The translations under genes and the position numbers were made by a program. The notes under the pieces were generated by a model. The model was given only the letters and a program-made list of their open reading frames with translations. It was not told the origin of the DNA and searched no databases. A stretch of DNA of 64,000 nt from positions 248,001 to 312,000 of the forward strand of contig NZ_BMEX01000001.1 of NCBI RefSeq assembly GCF_014637345.1, in the 5' to 3' direction. Below are positions 34,382 through 42,713 of the stretch, in pieces. Numbering within the stretch: position 1 is the first letter of the stretch; every line of letters begins with the position of its first letter. The DNA is from Kroppenstedtia guangzhouensis. Its GTDB lineage: Bacteria; Bacillota; Bacilli; Thermoactinomycetales; DSM-45169.

Positions 34382-35134
34382 TTACTGAGACGAAGTGATT
34401 TCCTTATAACCTCCGAACAGGGCGTGTCCCGCCTTCACCCAAAAGGCGTCCACTCCTCGATATCCCGCTTCATGCATCCAACCCAATTGTTCAAAAAGGG
34501 TGGATGGGTGATCCACTTCTTCATCAGGATGTAGAAACAGGTTCCAGCGTTCCCGGCGAAAGATTTCCAACCCTTCCAAATCACCCAGGAAATCGAGAGA
34601 ACGCCGGGCAGTTTCCTCTTCCCAGGCCCTTGCCATATATTGTCGTCCCCGATCTCCCGCTTCTTTCATGATATCCGCAATCAGGAGAGCTCCTCCCGGT
34701 TGCAGACAACCGTACAATTTTCGGAAGAGACGGGCCTTCCCCTTTCCATCGAGATGGTGGATGGCCAGACTGCTGACGAAACAGCGGACCTCATCGAGAG
34801 AATCGGGCCAATGTTCATCCAACAAATCGAATCGTTGAAAGCGAAGCCGGTCAGAAAAACGTGCCAGTCGACCCCGGGTGGCTTCGATCATAGAAGGGGA
34901 ACCATCGAGGGCGATCACTTCCGCCCGGGGGAAATGATCCAAAATCGCCTCGGACAGCCAACCTCCTCCCACCCCCAGTTCCACCACCCGGAAAGCTTCG
35001 TCTTGATCAGCCGGGATCAAGTCGATGAATGCACGTGCCAGTCTCTCCCTCTCCGGCACAAAGATATGTCCGTATTTCAGGAACAGCCGGGAATCTTCCT
35101 CTTCCCACAGGGACGATTTTGTATATTCCTCCAT
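34382..35134 (-). CDS. Class I SAM-dependent methyltransferase
   Basis: A 250-residue methyltransferase: motif I VVELGVGGGWLSEAI, the acidic end of strand 2 in VIALDGSPSMIEATR, and VSSLAIHHLDGKGKARLF with GGALLIADIMK later, the methyltransf_25/11-type pattern. The substrate is unknown. The ATG at 35134 is used because GAGGAGG lies nine bases upstream on the minus strand; a longer frame begins at 35155. Upstream is a 12-bp hairpin (35324-35353). Confidence 0.88.
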   Translation of the reverse strand: MEEYTKSSLWEEEDSRLFLKYGHIFVPERERLARAFIDLIPADQDEAFRVVELGVGGGWLSEAILDHFPRAEVIALDGSPSMIEATRGRLARFSDRLRFQRFDLLDEHWPDSLDEVRCFVSSLAIHHLDGKGKARLFRKLYGCLQPGGALLIADIMKEAGDRGRQYMARAWEEETARRSLDFLGDLEGLEIFRRERWNLFLHPDEEVDHPSTLFEQLGWMHEAGYRGVDAFWVKAGHALFGGYKEITSSQ

Positions 35135-35323
35135 CCTTCCGACCTCCTCAGGCAACTGATGAGCGGTCTTGACGCCGTTGGATCCCCCGCGGCTATCATC
35201 TTTTCAACAAATGCGGGATATATCCAGCCGGAGGGAAGTGGATCCAAATGCGGTCCTATACACCTGATCAAGGAGGCCGGGTCGAAAGAGAGGTTTGAAG
35301 GGGCTCTTTTTCAGGAAAGAAGA

Positions 35324-35353
35324 ACCACAGGGGGTAAAGTCACCCCCTGTGGT
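35324..35353. terminator. 12-bp hairpin between the methyltransferase and the small membrane gene
   Basis: ACCACAGGGGGT / ACCCCCTGTGGT with a 6-base loop. The minus strand continues TTCTTCTTTCC, so it resembles an attenuator before the methyltransferase, but its role is unclear. The surrounding 35135-35489 holds no gene. Confidence 0.5.
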
Positions 35354-35489
35354 ACTCTGCTACACTGGTAGTGTGATTACAGTTAATCATACAATTCGGA
35401 AAAAGTAAACGTGGTTGAGAGATGCAGGAATCTGGTTGGCTTGATCGAAAATAAAACTTTGAAAAATCATTTTGGAGAGGATGAGAACG

Positions 35490-35699
35490 ATGGTATGGCT
35501 CATTGTGGGGATTGTCATCATTATTATCCTGATCGTGAGCTTTTCAGGGATCTTGCGAGGCAAAAGTACGAGAAATCAAAGCAGCCGCTACACCGTTTCG
35601 GGGGCAGGCTCCGGTTTTTGGTCAGGTGACAGCAGTTCCGGAAGCGACGGTTGCAGGGACAGCGGTGGCGGAGGTGGTGATGGGGGCGGGTGTGATTAA
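35490..35699 (+). CDS. Small membrane protein with Gly/Ser/Cys-rich tail
   Basis: A 69-residue protein: one N-terminal membrane helix (WLIVGIVIIIILIVSFSG) and a low-complexity tail rich in Gly, Ser and Asp that ends GGGGGDGGGCD and contains two Cys. The ATG at 35490 follows GGAGAGGATG. Such tails occur in many unstudied small Firmicute proteins; function is unknown. The Cys and Gly pattern is not a known metal motif. Confidence 0.6.
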   Translation: MVWLIVGIVIIIILIVSFSGILRGKSTRNQSSRYTVSGAGSGFWSGDSSSGSDGCRDSGGGGGDGGGCD

Positions 35700-36117
35700 G
35701 AGACGGGACGGGGTGAGGTGTGATGAAGAAACAGGGAATATGGTGGGAAATCTTTTTTCCTGATTGCCCGAAAAAGCAACGGATATCCCGCTCTTTCCAC
35801 GGATCTTCCTATGGCTGTTTCACGCGATGACGGTCATCGCCCCCGTTACATCTTGATTGCTGGCCTCGGGTCATTAAATCTTACAGGGGGCGAGCTCCCT
35901 TTTGAAGCGGTCAGACCAGGTGTGTTGATTAACTATATTTTGGATGGGGAGTTCGTGTTCTACCACGCGACCGTTGCGCTCATAGGATACAAGTCGCGCC
36001 TGGTTCGTTTCGCTCCCGGTCTCGCTATGGCAGTACATGACTCTTTCCCTGCCAATCTTTACAAAACCTTTGATTTTCAATATAGTTGGAGTAACTGATA
36101 GATTTCCCGAACAGGGA
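35700..36117. other. Region without a convincing gene
   Basis: About 420 bases. A 35-codon frame from 35722 (MKKQGIWWEIFFPDCPKK) has a GGTGAGGTG site and may be a short peptide, but nothing supports it further. Longer frames on both strands between 35811 and 36098 have no ribosome binding site and no similarity I recognise. Confidence 0.35.
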
Positions 36118-37008
36118 ATGACGGGGGAACCAACTTTGGATGATCATGGGTCACCTCTCCGATCGCGGGCGGAAAGGCAGAGGCAGGAATGGCGGAAAAA
36201 GAGGCTGTCCATCCGGCTTGCGCTGATCTTCACAGTTGTCACCGGGATGTCGTTACTTCCGTTATCCGGTGTGCATGAGGCAGCAGATTCATCTCATACG
36301 GAAGAGGAAAAGGAAAGAAAAAACACGGAAATCTCTCTCACCAAACAAGATCAAAAGGATGTAACAAAAAAAGAGTCTCATACCGATGAACCGGAGCAAA
36401 TCGAAGTGGATACCGATCCGACCAGTCACACCGTTTTGGTGAACCAATCCCATCCCTTACCTGACGGCTATGTTCCGCCGGATTTGGTGTTTCCGGATGT
36501 TCCCTTTCCCTTTAGTGAAAACCTGCCTAAAAAACAGTTGCGTCGGGAAGCAGGGGAAGCACTGGAACAACTGTTTGCGGAAGCCGAGAAGCAGGGGATG
36601 ATGTTATATGCTCAATCCGGTTACCGTTCTTATGAACGACAGCAAGAGCTTTATGCTTTTAAGGGGAACAGAGCGGGGGGAGCAGCCAACCAGGTGAGTG
36701 CCCGTCCCGGCACAAGTGAACACCAGACGGGGTTGGCCATGGATGTCACTTGCAGGGCTGTCGGTTTTAAGTTGAACCAATCCTTTGCGCAGACCCGGGA
36801 GGGTCGGTGGGTGGCGGAACACGCCCATCAATACGGCTTTATTATCCGATATCCCAAGGGAAAGGAAGAGATCACGGGATATACGTATGAACCTTGGCAT
36901 TTGCGCTATGTGGGGAAGAAGATGGCCAGCGAACTCAAGAGAAAGAATCTGACCTTGGAAGAGTACTATGAGGGTCCGGCCCCCGAAGTGGATTCCGGAA
37001 AAAAGTGA
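36118..37008 (+). CDS. D-alanyl-D-alanine carboxypeptidase, VanY/M15B family
   Basis: A protein of about 296 residues with an N-terminal membrane anchor (SIRLALIFTVVTGMSLLPL), a long charged linker and the M15 peptidase domain. Zinc and catalytic residues lie in the standard boxes: SGYRSYERQ, SEHQTGLAMDV (His and Asp ligands) and YEPWHLRYVG (Glu base and His ligand). It trims the terminal D-Ala of peptidoglycan stem peptides outside the membrane. The start is uncertain: ATG 36118 or TTG 36136, both with weak sites. A terminator follows directly. Confidence 0.88.
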   Translation: MTGEPTLDDHGSPLRSRAERQRQEWRKKRLSIRLALIFTVVTGMSLLPLSGVHEAADSSHTEEEKERKNTEISLTKQDQKDVTKKESHTDEPEQIEVDTDPTSHTVLVNQSHPLPDGYVPPDLVFPDVPFPFSENLPKKQLRREAGEALEQLFAEAEKQGMMLYAQSGYRSYERQQELYAFKGNRAGGAANQVSARPGTSEHQTGLAMDVTCRAVGFKLNQSFAQTREGRWVAEHAHQYGFIIRYPKGKEEITGYTYEPWHLRYVGKKMASELKRKNLTLEEYYEGPAPEVDSGKK

Positions 37009-37020
37009 CGGGGTTGACAG

Positions 37021-37046
37021 AGAGCCGGGGTGCCGGCTCTTTTTTT
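37021..37046 (+). terminator. Intrinsic terminator after the carboxypeptidase gene
   Basis: AGAGCCGG-GGTG-CCGGCTCT followed by TTTTTT. Confidence 0.9.
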
Positions 37047-37049
37047 GGG

Positions 37050-37077
37050 TTGGAGTTTGCGCAAATCATGCTATAAT
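37050..37077 (+). promoter_or_regulatory. Promoter of the cobalamin operon
   Basis: TTGGAG at 37050-37055, a 16-bp spacer and an extended -10 TGCTATAAT at 37069-37077; the riboswitch begins about 45 bases downstream. Confidence 0.65.
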
Positions 37078-37124
37078 TGAGAAGGATTCTACAATCTTGT
37101 GGATTTCAACCAATTGCATATTCG

Positions 37125-37300
37125 AGGGGTACAGGTGCCGATCGGTAAGGATCCGATTGGCTGAAAAGGGAAGACCGGTGCAAATCCGGCGCGGTCCCGC
37201 CACTGTGAATGGGAGCCTCCTGCAATACGCCACTGTCGAAGGACGGGAAGGCGCGGGAGGTGATGAACATGAGCCAGGAGACCTGCTTGTACCTTCGACA
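37125..37300 (+). promoter_or_regulatory. Cobalamin (B12) riboswitch aptamer
   Basis: The conserved elements are present in order: GGTGCC near 37134, GGGAA before the core, the B12-box-type core CCGGTGCAAATCCGGCGCGG followed by TCCCGCCACTGTGA, and GAGCCAGGAGACCTGC at about 37271-37287. Adenosyl- or methylcobalamin binding is expected to reduce expression of the downstream transport genes through the terminator at 37390-37417. Confidence 0.93.
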
Positions 37301-37389
37301 CGGGAATTCCTACGCGGATAGGAGGTGTTGACTGAAGCCGACGTGTGCCTGTAGAGGTACGCCATCGGTGGGATTTGACGTGAACAGGG

Positions 37390-37417
37390 CACTCCGCAGG
37401 GAACGGGGTGTTTTTTT
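37390..37417 (+). terminator. Riboswitch expression-platform terminator
   Basis: CACTCCG-CAGGGAA-CGGGGTG followed by seven Ts, 31 bases before the start codon at 37449. It fits transcription attenuation by the B12 aptamer. Confidence 0.75.
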
Positions 37418-37448
37418 GTGCACAAATATCAAAGGAAGGATGAAAGGA

Positions 37449-39452
37449 ATGCACCTCCATAAAAAGTGGTTATCCACTGTCTTCGCTCTGATCCTCTTTC
37501 TGACAGCATCTCCCGGCGTGGTCCTCGGAGAGGCTCCTCCTGCACCCCTGGAGGAAACGGAAGTCGGGGAGCAGGTGGCGGATACAGTTCAGCTGTCGGT
37601 CACCGGAGACGGTGGCCGGGAAATGTACCCTGCGACGCCGGTGGAGATCGAAGCGGGTGAAACGGCTTTCAGTGTCTTGCTGAAAACCCTGGGCCCAGAT
37701 CAGGTGATCTACACCGGTTCCGGGAGCACTCTCTATGTCCGCGCCATCGGCGGTCTGGCCGAGTTCGATCGGGGTCCTCTGAGCGGCTGGATGTACCGGG
37801 TGAACGAAGAGTTTCCCCCTCACAGTGCCGGTGTTCATCCGCTGACAAAGGGGGATGTGGTGGAATGGGTCTACACCACCGATGGCGGAGGGGATGTGGG
37901 ATTTCCCCTTTCCCGTACCGGCGGGGAGGGAAACAACCGACTGCGGGAAGCACCTGAGTCTCAAACGCCGGGGACAGATCTTTCCCCTTTGACCCCGGGG
38001 GACAAAAAGGCTGAGAATAGGGCAGCGGAAACAAGACAACGTGTTCCGGGAACTGACCATCTCGAGGAGAAACCCGGGCCCGCCCGGGACGTAAAGGCGG
38101 CCTCTTCCGACAAAGCGAAGGCATCCTCCCTGCAGGAGAGGGATCTTTCCCGGGCGGTGGCGGATGTGGTCCGTTGGATCTCGACGAAGGGATCCGGTTC
38201 CGACTGGCAGGCACTTGGATTGTTTCAGGCCACGGGAAAGGTCCCGGCGAATTATTTGGAAGATACCATCCGTTATCTTGAGGAGAATGACGGGGAATTC
38301 CGCAAAGTGACTGATGTTGAACGGATGGTTCTCGGGATTGGTGCCGGCGGAGGTGATCCCCGAAGTATAGCCGGATACAATCTGATCGAAAAGATCTACA
38401 ACAATGAACGGATGACCCTGCAAGGGAGCAACGGTGTGATCTTTGCCTTGATCGCATTGGATTCTGCCCGTTATCCCGTACCCGACGATGCTTTGTGGAC
38501 CCGGGAAAAACTCCTGAACTGGCTGTTGGAAAATCAGAACAGTGACGGCAGTTGGGCGTTGGTGGCCGGGTCCCGGGGAGATGTAGACATCACTGCCATG
38601 GCACTTGCAGCGTTGGCCCCCTATGATGGGGCAGCGGTGGATCAGGCCAAGCAAAAAGGATTTCGGTGGTTATCTTCTCAGCAGACGGAGAATGGGGGAT
38701 TTCTCTCTTGGGGAGTGGAAACCAGCGAAAGTGCTTCCCAGGTGATTATCGCCTTGACAGCTAACGGGATGAATCCCAAAGCGGAGGCTTTTACTAAATC
38801 AGGTGGAAATGTGCTGGAAAATCTGCTGTCCTATCAACAGAAGGATGGAGGATTTGCCCATGCGGGAGATGAAGATTCCAACGATATGGCCAGTGAACAA
38901 GCGTTGCTCGCCTTGACTTCCTATCGCAATTACCTGGCGGGAAAGCCCGGGATTTATGATCTGGGTGACATCCATACTCCGCCGGGTGAAGAGGAAAAGC
39001 CGGATCCGAAGCCCACTCCGGATCCGTTGCCACCCAAGGGTGAAAAAACGGAACCACAGCCCGGCTTCGAAGATGGGAATCCCAAGTTGCACCGGGCGCT
39101 TCCAAAGCCTCCGATTCCCGGAATCGGCGGAGGTCCACCGGAATCGACCGTATTTCTGCAGGCTCCCGTTTTTCACTCAGGTTCCTCCGCATTTCCATCC
39201 ATTCTGGAGGGGACTGGGATCGGGTCCGTTACCACCGGGAAGCCGACAGAAAATCTGACGAAGGAAGATCCCGAGGAGGAACCAATCACTCAGCAGAATC
39301 TCGCTTCTTCGACCCCGGTTCAGGGTGTTCCGGACTCTCCCAAATCTGCTTCTCATCCTCATCGGGGATATGTCATGATTCTCCTCGGGGTATTGTGCGC
39401 TTTTGTCGGAGGCGGATTTTACCTGTATGAGCGAAGGAGGAGTTGGCAGTGA
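37449..39452 (+). CDS. Transcobalamin-like surface protein: DUF4430 plus alpha/alpha-barrel region
   Basis: A 667-residue exported protein. Order: signal peptide (WLSTVFALILFLTASPGVVLG), a DUF4430 beta domain at about residues 35-125 (ATPVEIEAGETAFSVL, LSGWMYRVN, GDVVEWVYT), a linker, then about residues 235-510 with squalene-cyclase/prenyltransferase-like helical repeats (SDGSWALVAG, WLSSQQTENGGFLSW, LLSYQQKDGGFAHAGD), a Pro-rich stalk and a C-terminal membrane helix with an Arg tail. In animal intrinsic factor and transcobalamin, a helical barrel is followed by this same beta domain and B12 binds between them. B12 binding here is inferred from that and from the riboswitch and ECF genes. ATG 37449 has AAGGAAGG nine bases upstream. 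Confidence 0.85.
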   Translation: MHLHKKWLSTVFALILFLTASPGVVLGEAPPAPLEETEVGEQVADTVQLSVTGDGGREMYPATPVEIEAGETAFSVLLKTLGPDQVIYTGSGSTLYVRAIGGLAEFDRGPLSGWMYRVNEEFPPHSAGVHPLTKGDVVEWVYTTDGGGDVGFPLSRTGGEGNNRLREAPESQTPGTDLSPLTPGDKKAENRAAETRQRVPGTDHLEEKPGPARDVKAASSDKAKASSLQERDLSRAVADVVRWISTKGSGSDWQALGLFQATGKVPANYLEDTIRYLEENDGEFRKVTDVERMVLGIGAGGGDPRSIAGYNLIEKIYNNERMTLQGSNGVIFALIALDSARYPVPDDALWTREKLLNWLLENQNSDGSWALVAGSRGDVDITAMALAALAPYDGAAVDQAKQKGFRWLSSQQTENGGFLSWGVETSESASQVIIALTANGMNPKAEAFTKSGGNVLENLLSYQQKDGGFAHAGDEDSNDMASEQALLALTSYRNYLAGKPGIYDLGDIHTPPGEEEKPDPKPTPDPLPPKGEKTEPQPGFEDGNPKLHRALPKPPIPGIGGGPPESTVFLQAPVFHSGSSAFPSILEGTGIGSVTTGKPTENLTKEDPEEEPITQQNLASSTPVQGVPDSPKSASHPHRGYVMILLGVLCAFVGGGFYLYERRRSWQ

Positions 39453-40171
39453 GGAAAAAGCTTTCCTTTTTTCTCATCGCCGTCGGCCTTTTGCTGACCG
39501 GTGCCGGAGGTTGGGAAGCTTACAGTGCTGTCCGGACCCCGGATACCGTCCCGGCTGATATCTCTTCCCGTGGAGGGACCGAAGCGGACTTGGCACAACG
39601 GGATCCAAACACCAAGAAGGCTGAGGGGACACCTTCGGATGCGGGCCCTTCTTCTGGATCGAAAGAGAAACACAGGGAAGAGGAGAACAGAGCCATCTCT
39701 CCGGGAGAGACAACATTAGAAACGGCTCGTGTCACCAATGGTGACGGAGGCGGTGAACAGAAAGACTCCTCTCGCCCTTCCGGCAGATCAGAAGGATCTT
39801 CCCCTTCGGCTCCCAAAGGTTCCGTCCCCCAATCGACGGCAACCATTTCCATCACCGGGGATCGGGGAGTTCGGATTCTGCCCGCCACCCGGGTGGAAAT
39901 CCAACAGGGAGACACCGTTTATGATGTCTTGCTTCGGGTGACCCGTCAACATGGGATTCAGATGGAGGCCCGGGGATCCGGAAAGACCCTGTATGTGGAG
40001 GGGATTAACAATCTCTACGAGTTTGACGGAGGGCCGGAGAGCGGATGGATGTACCGGGTCAACGGGGTGTTTCCCAACTACAGTGCGGGGGTGTACGTGG
40101 TGCGGAACGGGGAGCGGATTGAATGGCTGTATACCCGGAATCTGGGACGGGATATTGGAGCGTCTTTTTAA
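39449..40171 (+). CDS. Second DUF4430 surface protein
   Basis: A 240-residue protein with an N-terminal hydrophobic helix (FFLIAVGLLLTGAGG; signal peptide or anchor), a long Ser/Glu/Gly-rich linker and a C-terminal DUF4430 domain (VRILPATRVEIQQGDTVYDV, SGWMYRVNGVFPNYSAGVY, IEWLYTRNLG). It repeats the beta-domain signatures of the preceding protein but has no helical barrel. GTG 39449 is nine bases from GGAGG and overlaps the preceding stop. It may hand B12 to the S component or form one half of a two-protein binder; both are inference. Confidence 0.85.
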   Translation: MRKKLSFFLIAVGLLLTGAGGWEAYSAVRTPDTVPADISSRGGTEADLAQRDPNTKKAEGTPSDAGPSSGSKEKHREEENRAISPGETTLETARVTNGDGGGEQKDSSRPSGRSEGSSPSAPKGSVPQSTATISITGDRGVRILPATRVEIQQGDTVYDVLLRVTRQHGIQMEARGSGKTLYVEGINNLYEFDGGPESGWMYRVNGVFPNYSAGVYVVRNGERIEWLYTRNLGRDIGASF

Positions 40172-41038
40172 ATGAGCCGGGGATTTCGCGATCTTCACCC
40201 GGTGGTGACTTTCATTTACTACACTGGAGTCCTGCTGTTGTTGTTGCTGATGTTCCATCCTCTGTTTATCCTGTCCGCCTGCATTCTCCTTCTAGCTGTA
40301 AATCTGCTGTATGACGGGGGAAAGGAACTGTTTCGGTGGAAAGGTGCGATGGGGATGACTGCCGGGGTGATCTTGGTGGTCAATCCTCTTACCTCCGAAC
40401 GGGGAACGCACGTACTATGGGAAGGGACTTCCCATCGGGTGACATGGGAGGCAGTGTTATACGGGGGCATGATGTCGGGGATCATTCTTTGTGTCATGGC
40501 GACTTTCATTTCCTATCAGCAGGTGATTCCCACTAACAAGTTTCTCTATCTCTTTTCCCGTCTGTTGCCCCAGTGGGCGTTGTTGATAGTGTTGGCACTC
40601 CGGTTGGTCCCCCTGTTGCGGGAGAGGTTGGGGGAGATCGAGATGGTGCATCGGTCCCGGGAGGATGAAATCCCGAAACTATCCCTTCAGGAACGATTGC
40701 GCCGATCGATGAAGAGGTTGGAAGTGTTGCTGACGTGGTCATTGGAAGAGGGGTTGCAGAGGGCGGACTCGATGAAAGCCCGCGGGTACGGGACAGGGAG
40801 ACGCTCCTCTTACTCCCCTTACCGGTGGCGTCCCCAAGATGGGGGTGCCCTTCTTTTTCTGCTGATCTCTGGGGGTGCTTGTTTTTATGGTTGGACCCAG
40901 GGATTGGGTGTTTTGACCATTTATCCTGAAATGGGGTCCCTCGGACTGACCGATGAGGGATGGGCTCTCCTGGGAGGGTATCTCTCTTTTTTGGGCTTTC
41001 CTGTTTTGGTGGAATTGGGGGGGATGATCCATGAATGA
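40172..41038 (+). CDS. ECF transporter T component (CbiQ/EcfT family)
   Basis: A 288-residue integral membrane protein with about five hydrophobic helices (FIYYTGVLLLLLLMFHPLF, ALLIVLALRLVPLLRERL) and the EcfT coupling-helix motif ADSMKARGYGTGRRS, whose Ala-Arg-Gly contacts the ATPases. It links the S component to the ATPase subunits. Its ATG directly follows the stop of the previous gene and its end overlaps the ATPase gene by 8 bp. Confidence 0.92.
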   Translation: MSRGFRDLHPVVTFIYYTGVLLLLLLMFHPLFILSACILLLAVNLLYDGGKELFRWKGAMGMTAGVILVVNPLTSERGTHVLWEGTSHRVTWEAVLYGGMMSGIILCVMATFISYQQVIPTNKFLYLFSRLLPQWALLIVLALRLVPLLRERLGEIEMVHRSREDEIPKLSLQERLRRSMKRLEVLLTWSLEEGLQRADSMKARGYGTGRRSSYSPYRWRPQDGGALLFLLISGGACFYGWTQGLGVLTIYPEMGSLGLTDEGWALLGGYLSFLGFPVLVELGGMIHE

Positions 41039-42713
41039 TCTGAAATGTGTCCAAGTCGGTTTCAATTATCCGGGGACAAGCTCTCCGGCTTTACAAAATA
41101 TTTCTTTTTCCATTGCACCGGGTGAATTTGTCCTCCTCTGCGGGCCATCGGGGTGTGGAAAGACCACTCTGCTCCGAATGATCAAAAGGGAGTTGCGCCC
41201 TGCTGGTCAAATGACGGGAGAAATCCTATATGGAGGGATTCCGTTGCAGGATCTTCCGGCGCACCGGGCGGCAGGCGAGATCGGCATGGTGTTTCAACAT
41301 CCCGGGCATCAGATCGTGATGGAAAACACTCTGCAAGAACTGGTCTTCGGTATGGAAAACCTGGGATTCTCCTCAGAGTTGATGCGCCGTCGGGCGGCAG
41401 AGACCACCGCTTATCTGGGATTGGAAAAGGTGTTGTCCCGGCCCACCGAATCCTTGTCCGGCGGACAAAAACAGTTGCTCAATCTGGCCTCGGTTTTGGC
41501 CTTGCGCCCCCGGCTGTTATTGTTGGATGAGCCGACAGGTCACTTGGATCCTGTCGCTGCGGTTCGTTTTTTGCACACGGTGAAACGGTTGAACGAAGAG
41601 ACCGGGATGACGGTGATTTTCACCGAACATCGACTGGAAGAAGCTTATCCCCTGGCAGATCGGGTGCTGGTGATGAATCAGGGGAAGCTCTGTTTCAACG
41701 GACTTCCCCGGGAAGGGGTCCGCTGGATGAAGGAATCCGGGCCGGGTCATCGGGATCTGATCCCCGCGATACCATCCCTGATTTTGCAGACAGGGGGCTC
41801 TGAAGGAGGTGCTCTGCCATTAACGGTGAAAGAGGGAAGGAAGTGGCTGCAAGAGAGAGAAAATCTACCGTTCCTGTCTTTCTCTGATCCCCCAAGACGG
41901 GCTTCTTCCTTTTCTCCCAGGCAACCGCTGTTGTCCCTTCGACGGGTTGACTTCCGGTATGCGGAGGAAACAGTGCTGAAACAAACCACTTTCGATATTT
42001 TTACCGGGGAATGTGTGGCGATCTTCGGCGGCAATGGCTCCGGTAAATCCACGCTGTTAAAGGTGATGGCCGGACTGTTGCCTCCGAATACCGGATCGAT
42101 CCGGTATCGGGGGAGGAAATGGACCCGGCGGGTCTCACGGGAGCGGATCCGTCGCATTGGATACCTTCCGCAGAATCCGGAGTCGTATTTCCTCCATGAA
42201 ACCGTGGAAGCTGAACTTCAAGCTGCCTCCCGGCAAGCTGGAGAGGAAAGGAGGGAGCGTTGTCGGGAAGTGATCTCCGGCTTTTCCTTAACCCCCTTTC
42301 TTTCCCGGCATCCTCACGATCTCAGCGGCGGGGAAATGCAAAAAGTGGCGTTGGCTTGTCTCCTCCTGCGGGACCTGGAACTCCTGTTGCTGGATGAGCC
42401 GACCAAAGGGGTGGATCCCGAATGCAAAAGTCTTTTCTCCCGACTGTTGAAATCCTTTGCAGAACAGGGGAAAACCGTGGTGTTGACTACACATGATGTG
42501 GAGTTTGCTGCCGTGACTGCCACCCGTTGTTCGCTGTTGTTTGACGGGGAGATCCTCGCTTCAGGGACAGTCGGCTCATTTTTCCGGGAAAACGATTTTT
42601 ACACGACTGCCGTTTATCGGATGACCCGGGATACCGGGGTGCCGGAGGCGGTGACGGTGGAGGAGGCGGTTCGTCTGTGGCAAGGGCAGTCTGGGCGCTC
42701 GGTATTGTCTTGA
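41031..42713 (+). CDS. ECF transporter ATPase, two ABC domains fused
   Basis: A 560-residue protein with two complete ABC cassettes. First: Walker A GPSGCGKTT, Q-loop, signature LSGGQKQLL, Walker B LLLLDEPTGHLD, H-loop FTEHRLEEAY. Second: GGNGSGKST, LSGGEMQKVAL, LLLLDEPTKGVD, TTHDVEF. It replaces the usual separate EcfA/EcfA' pair. The linker between cassettes is about 50 residues. It powers the B12 importer encoded by the neighbouring T and S genes. Confidence 0.93.
   Translation: MNDLKCVQVGFNYPGTSSPALQNISFSIAPGEFVLLCGPSGCGKTTLLRMIKRELRPAGQMTGEILYGGIPLQDLPAHRAAGEIGMVFQHPGHQIVMENTLQELVFGMENLGFSSELMRRRAAETTAYLGLEKVLSRPTESLSGGQKQLLNLASVLALRPRLLLLDEPTGHLDPVAAVRFLHTVKRLNEETGMTVIFTEHRLEEAYPLADRVLVMNQGKLCFNGLPREGVRWMKESGPGHRDLIPAIPSLILQTGGSEGGALPLTVKEGRKWLQERENLPFLSFSDPPRRASSFSPRQPLLSLRRVDFRYAEETVLKQTTFDIFTGECVAIFGGNGSGKSTLLKVMAGLLPPNTGSIRYRGRKWTRRVSRERIRRIGYLPQNPESYFLHETVEAELQAASRQAGEERRERCREVISGFSLTPFLSRHPHDLSGGEMQKVALACLLLRDLELLLLDEPTKGVDPECKSLFSRLLKSFAEQGKTVVLTTHDVEFAAVTATRCSLLFDGEILASGTVGSFFRENDFYTTAVYRMTRDTGVPEAVTVEEAVRLWQGQSGRSVLS

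Noticed and set aside
35811-36098. Overlapping frames of 68 and 95 codons on opposite strands
   Set aside because: No ribosome binding site, no recognisable motif, and neither is favoured over the other.
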